Positions 7,387-9,634 of a stretch of 9,634 bases of DNA are shown here, one piece after another. The translations under genes were made by a program, and so were the position numbers. Position 1 is the first letter of the stretch, and each line of letters opens with the position of its first letter. The stretch is from Thermoprotei archaeon (GTDB lineage: Archaea > Thermoproteota > Thermoprotei > QMSL01 > B3-G16), in the NCBI GenBank assembly GCA_003649665.1, contig QMSL01000042.1, forward strand, positions 1-9,634, written 5' to 3'. The notes beneath the pieces are model-generated. The model did not search any database, was not told the DNA's origin, and was given only the letters and a program-made list of their open reading frames with translations.

Positions 7387-7914
7387 ATGAGGCTCAGAAT
7401 GAGGTTACAGAACGTACCATCTCCTTATAGGAGATTAATAGAGCGCTTTGTAGAACTCCTTCTCTCTCGCTTTAAAGATAGAATAGTATCTATTGCTCTC
7501 TTTGGCTCCATAGCACGTGGTGATTTTAAGAAAACAAGCGATGTCGATATTCTCATCATCATGAAAGATCTACCTAAATCCCGTATGAAGCGATATGAGC
7601 TAATAGCAGAAGTCCTCGATGAACTTGAGACGATAAGGGATTACTTACTAGATGTGGGAATTTATACAGGCATAAGTCCCGTTATATTAGATGTTAATGA
7701 GGCAAAATATTTCCGTCCTCTCTACTTAGATTTAGTTGAGGATGGAATCATCTTGTATGATAAAGATGATTTCCTTTATAGGCTATTGAGCAGAATGCAA
7801 GAATACATAGCTAGATTTGAAGGTAAGCGCATCTGGATGGGCAAGAGATGGATGTGGTTCTTTAAAAAAGGAAATCCCTTAATCGAATTATGCGGGGTGA
7901 AGTTAATTGATTGA
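7387..7914 (+). CDS. MNT-type nucleotidyltransferase, probable antitoxin of a HEPN-MNT pair
   Basis: A 175-residue protein of the minimal nucleotidyltransferase fold (COG1708 style). The active-site motif is complete: LFGSIARGDF with Gly40-Ser41, then SDVDILI with Asp52 and Asp54, which bind the metals. The next segment (SPVILDVNEAKYF, about 97-109) fits the third core strand, and VEDGIILYD (about 120-128) fits the helix-strand seen in archaeal members. In the homologs I recall, the tail after GKRW continues with a conserved YWDLKPD-like stretch; here it is MWFFKKGNPLIEL, a divergent end. In the studied MNT-HEPN systems such enzymes attach AMP to a tyrosine of the HEPN partner and so silence it. 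The start is the first ATG, and the message is probably leaderless. The stop overlaps the HEPN gene by eight bases, so expression should be coupled. Confidence 0.88.
   Translation: MRLRMRLQNVPSPYRRLIERFVELLLSRFKDRIVSIALFGSIARGDFKKTSDVDILIIMKDLPKSRMKRYELIAEVLDELETIRDYLLDVGIYTGISPVILDVNEAKYFRPLYLDLVEDGIILYDKDDFLYRLLSRMQEYIARFEGKRIWMGKRWMWFFKKGNPLIELCGVKLID
7894..7900 (+). promoter_or_regulatory. Ribosome binding site selecting the TTG start of the HEPN gene
   Basis: GGGGTGA lies six bases before the TTG at 7907, inside the end of the MNT gene. It supports the TTG start and internal re-initiation, which would hold the two products near a fixed ratio. Confidence 0.6.
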
Positions 7915-8362
7915 TTTCAGACGAAGACTAAAGTTTATTGAATCTTACCTTAGAAATTCTAAAGAAAGGATAGAACTAGCGAAAATATCGAAGGAGAGAG
8001 GGTTTTATAATAACACCATAAGGTTCTGTCAAGAGGCCGTGGAGCTTTCCTTAAAGGCTATATTAAGACTATATAACATTGAGTATCCCAAGTCCCATGA
8101 TGTTGGTTATGTCCTTAGACAGTATGCACGATTATTCCCTGACTGGTTTAAGAGTAAAATCCCGGAAATAGCCCGCATATCTAGAGACTTAAGCTATAAT
8201 AGAGGTCCTGCTATTTATGGTGACGAGAACTCTGAAGTTCCTCCTGAAGAACTATACGATGAGCAAGATGCGGTAAACGCTATCAAGAGTGCTCAACTTA
8301 TACACAGCTTATGTTATAGATTATTCCTAGAGAAAGCTAAGCGAATTAAAGAGGGCTCCTAA
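7907..8362 (+). CDS. HEPN-domain protein, probable toxin or effector of the pair
   Basis: A 151-residue all-helical protein of the archaeal HEPN family (COG2250/PF05168 style). Hallmarks are NNTIRFCQEAVELSLKAIL (35-53), then YPKSHDVGYVL (60-70) with His64, and NRGPAIYGDE (98-107), followed by PPEELYDEQDAVNAIKSA. Many HEPN toxins are RNases using an R-x4-6-H motif in the last part. Here Arg99 is followed after four residues by Tyr104-Gly-Asp, so the histidine is absent at the expected place. Archaeal relatives I recall share R-x4-YGDE, so this may be a subfamily feature rather than damage; Tyr104 could be a target for AMP transfer by MNT, by analogy with RX4HXY toxins. Translation starts at TTG 7907 behind a good ribosome site, overlapping MNT by eight bases. 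Whether it cuts RNA or serves as a substrate-binding subunit is open. Confidence 0.85.
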   Translation: MIDFRRRLKFIESYLRNSKERIELAKISKERGFYNNTIRFCQEAVELSLKAILRLYNIEYPKSHDVGYVLRQYARLFPDWFKSKIPEIARISRDLSYNRGPAIYGDENSEVPPEELYDEQDAVNAIKSAQLIHSLCYRLFLEKAKRIKEGS

Positions 8363-8364
8363 CG

Positions 8365-8376
8365 ATGGACGTCCAT
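8365..8376. repeat. Perfect 12-base palindrome after the HEPN gene
   Basis: ATGGACGTCCAT reads the same on both strands. It starts three bases after the HEPN stop and lies between that gene and the end of the minus-strand ORF. GTAC-AAA-GTAC follows a few bases later. It could be a protein-binding site or chance; a hairpin would have no loop, so a terminator stem is unlikely. Confidence 0.35.
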
Positions 8377-8396
8377 TGTAAGTTAGTACAAAGTAC

Positions 8397-8714
8397 TCAG
8401 CAACATATCCTCTCAGCACAGAAACTGTGAGGTCTAGCAAAGAGAAGTTGAGGAGACGCTCGTCGGCCAACTTCGACTTCGATGTAGAAGATCGCTTCCA
8501 AGACCACGTTGGCGATTATCGGGTTGAGGCCGAGGAGGAGTTGTACCCTCTTTATCCTAAAAGATTTCACGTTCACATTTCTCTTCCCGAAGGGAATAGT
8601 AAGGGCTAAATGCTGACCCTTTACCGCTTCGCGAGATAGTAGGTCTCCGCAACTCAAAAAGATCGACTCTACGATATCGTCATCATCGGTCAAGTGGACG
8701 GGTGGTATTCTCAT
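8397..8714 (-). CDS. Hypothetical protein, possibly a gene fragment with an ATP-cone-like stretch
   Basis: I do not recognise this 105-residue product with confidence. I prefer the minus strand over the overlapping plus-strand frame (8427-8609) because its third codon positions are enriched in C and G and the protein alternates as folded proteins do. It has an acidic head (LTDDDDIVESIF), a middle part (LTIPFGKRNVNVKSF) and a helix (RIKRVQLLLGLNPIIANVV). The last two loosely recall ATP-cone domains, in which a strand pair is followed by a helix and a GL-P-turn. The frame is open upstream of the ATG to about 8744, and no ribosome site or clear TATA box precedes it, so it may be the surviving part of a longer broken gene. 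It converges on the HEPN gene, and its GC-rich bases differ from the AT-rich neighbours. Confidence 0.4.
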   Translation of the reverse strand: MRIPPVHLTDDDDIVESIFLSCGDLLSREAVKGQHLALTIPFGKRNVNVKSFRIKRVQLLLGLNPIIANVVLEAIFYIEVEVGRRASPQLLFARPHSFCAERICC

Positions 8715-8840
8715 CGAGCTTGCGTATGGAGGATATCTGATGACCGAACCTTATTCACCTTCTTCTTATATTCCCTAGATTAAGGAAGTGGGGAGCTTCT
8801 TCAACCAATTGCTATATTTGCCATGTTTCAAGGGATTTTT

Positions 8841-9113
8841 ATGAAAAAGAAGCATGAGCTAATAGACACCCACTTCATGCCACAGCTTCTCATGGCGAGA
8901 GACCTAGCAATCTTGTGCCAATCCCTTAACTTACTAAGAAGGAAGGGGCCTCAAAGCTGAAGCTAAGCGCATCCTTGCGCCTTTAATCAACGTTAGGCCT
9001 GTTATGGAGCTTGTGGATTCTGGCATGAAGAGATGACTATCGAAGCTGGTGAGCTCCTCATCCGAGTAGCCGAGCTTCAAAATTCGGGAAGGCTTGAAAA
9101 TGGTTCAGAATGA
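8841..9113 (+). pseudogene. Frameshifted relic of an unidentified helical protein
   Basis: Three pieces join into one helical protein of about 90 residues. The first (ATG 8841, MKKKHELIDTHF, then LLMARDLAILCQSLNLLRRK) stops at TGA 8958-8960. The second, one frame on from about 8956, reads AEAKRILAPLINVRPVMELV to TGA 9034-9036. The third, back in the first frame from about 9033, reads TIEAGELLIRVAELQNSGRL to TGA 9111-9113. Two opposite frameshifts thus explain the damage. A TATA-like CTATATTT (8812-8819) lies at the right distance from the ATG. The pattern of leucine-rich helices with VAELQNSGRLEN vaguely recalls DUF1641-type proteins, but I would not assign it. From 9114 to 9240 I see nothing convincing. 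Confidence 0.45.
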
Positions 9114-9245
9114 TACTAAAATCTATCATCTGCATTATAGAGAGAAAGGCTGTTCAAGCTCGCTCTCCCCTTGGATCATGGGGTTCAAGCTCCTAGATCT
9201 ACAGATTACCTTTTGTGTGAGATTAGTGTTTTTACACGAAAATTC

Positions 9246-9253
9246 TTTTTAAT
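9246..9253 (+). promoter_or_regulatory. TATA-like box for the acetyltransferase gene
   Basis: TTTTTAAT, preceded by the purine-rich GAAAA, lies 34-41 bases before the TTG start at 9287. A transcript from near 9278 would have little or no leader; one from nearer 9272 would keep the GGTGA ribosome site at 9276-9280. Confidence 0.45.
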
Positions 9254-9286
9254 CCTAATGACCTAGGTTAGAAGTGGTGAAGCTCA

Positions 9287-9634
9287 TTGTCTTCCAGACC
9301 TCAGATACGCGGTGCTACTCAAGAGGAATTGGAGGAGATAGTGAGGTTAAATGCTGAAGTCTTCTCGGAATACCAGCAGAGGCGTAAGTACTTCGAGCTA
9401 GCGATATCCTATGATCCTTACCACAGACCGGAATTTAACCGAATAGCGATAGTCAATGGCAAGATAGTGAGTAACGTTCGCATAGTTCATAGGAGGATGC
9501 GTATAGGCTCATCGTTAGTTCTAATGGGAGGAATAGCTGATGTTAGCACCTTAGTACCCTACCGGAGAAGAGGTCTTGCTACCGCCCTCCTGAAGGATGC
9601 CTTGAACTATATGAGAGAGCATGGTTATGTGGTA
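9287..9634 (+). CDS. GNAT-family N-acetyltransferase, Eis-like (5' part, runs off right edge)
   Basis: The visible 116 residues are the N-terminal GNAT fold. The head (RGATQEELEEIVRLNAEVF) is the first strand and helices. GKIVSNVRIVHRRMRIG (about 64-80) gives the middle strands. GGIADVSTLVPYRRRGLATALL forms strand 4 and the acetyl-CoA loop with the R-R-G-L-A signature, followed by the helix KDALNYMREHGY. GGIADVST before the loop is typical of the Eis/COG4552 group, whose full proteins are near 400 residues with a C-terminal sterol-carrier-like domain; that part lies outside the window. I place the start at TTG 9287 because GGTGA (9276-9280) lies six bases ahead; no ATG fits before well into the domain. 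The acceptor substrate cannot be told. The gene looks intact so far, unlike the relic before it. Confidence 0.85.
   Translation, partial: MSSRPQIRGATQEELEEIVRLNAEVFSEYQQRRKYFELAISYDPYHRPEFNRIAIVNGKIVSNVRIVHRRMRIGSSLVLMGGIADVSTLVPYRRRGLATALLKDALNYMREHGYVV

Noticed and set aside
8427..8609. Plus-strand 60-codon ORF rich in Arg and Glu
   Set aside because: It lies antisense to the minus-strand ORF, whose third-position bias and folded-protein pattern are better; its charge pattern looks like an antisense shadow.
8740..8778. Twelve-codon ORF with GGAGG seven bases upstream
   Set aside because: It is too short, the product is unlike any leader peptide I know, and the next frame is not translated into a gene.

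Overview
The window looks archaeal, most likely a thermophilic member of the Thermoproteota/Korarchaeota side of the tree. The grounds are TATA-box promoters, a mix of leaderless starts and GGAGGTGA-type ribosome sites, TTG and GTG starts, a NEW3-domain surface protein feeding an ABC-2 exporter, and an archaeal MNT-HEPN pair. The lineage is an inference from gene style; no rRNA or marker gene is present.

Layout. (1) 1-1645, minus strand: a broken gene for a large secreted protein with a signal peptide, beta-rich domains and a C-terminal coiled coil. It carries at least two frameshifts and several in-frame stops. (2) 1646-1872: a divergent promoter region with an inverted repeat between TATA-like boxes. 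(3) 1873-2841: a broken PHP-family phosphoesterase gene. Its HxH and TDHD motifs are separated from the rest of the fold by a beta-sandwich-like insert, and the metal-binding core seems deleted. (4) 2842-3138: a leader region with a strong TATA-like box. (5) 3139-6788: an intact, tightly packed three-gene operon (NEW3-repeat membrane protein, ABC ATPase, ABC-2 permease). (6) 6789-7386: about 600 bases without an intact gene, holding a one-frame relic with three stops. (7) 7387-8362: an intact, overlapping MNT nucleotidyltransferase and HEPN pair, a probable toxin-antitoxin module. (8) 8363-9286: a minus-strand hypothetical ORF and a frameshifted plus-strand relic. (9) 9287-9634: the start of a GNAT acetyltransferase that runs off the right edge.

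Two intact blocks, the exporter operon and the MNT-HEPN pair, sit among decayed genes. The three exporter genes probably act as one complex: the ATPase drives the permease and the NEW3 protein is an extracytoplasmic accessory part. MNT and HEPN should act on each other. I see no CRISPR array, rRNA, tRNA, insertion sequence or attachment site, and no clearly new defence or metabolic system. The most unusual points are the split-PHP architecture, the HEPN protein without the canonical RNase histidine, and the contrast between decayed and intact genes.
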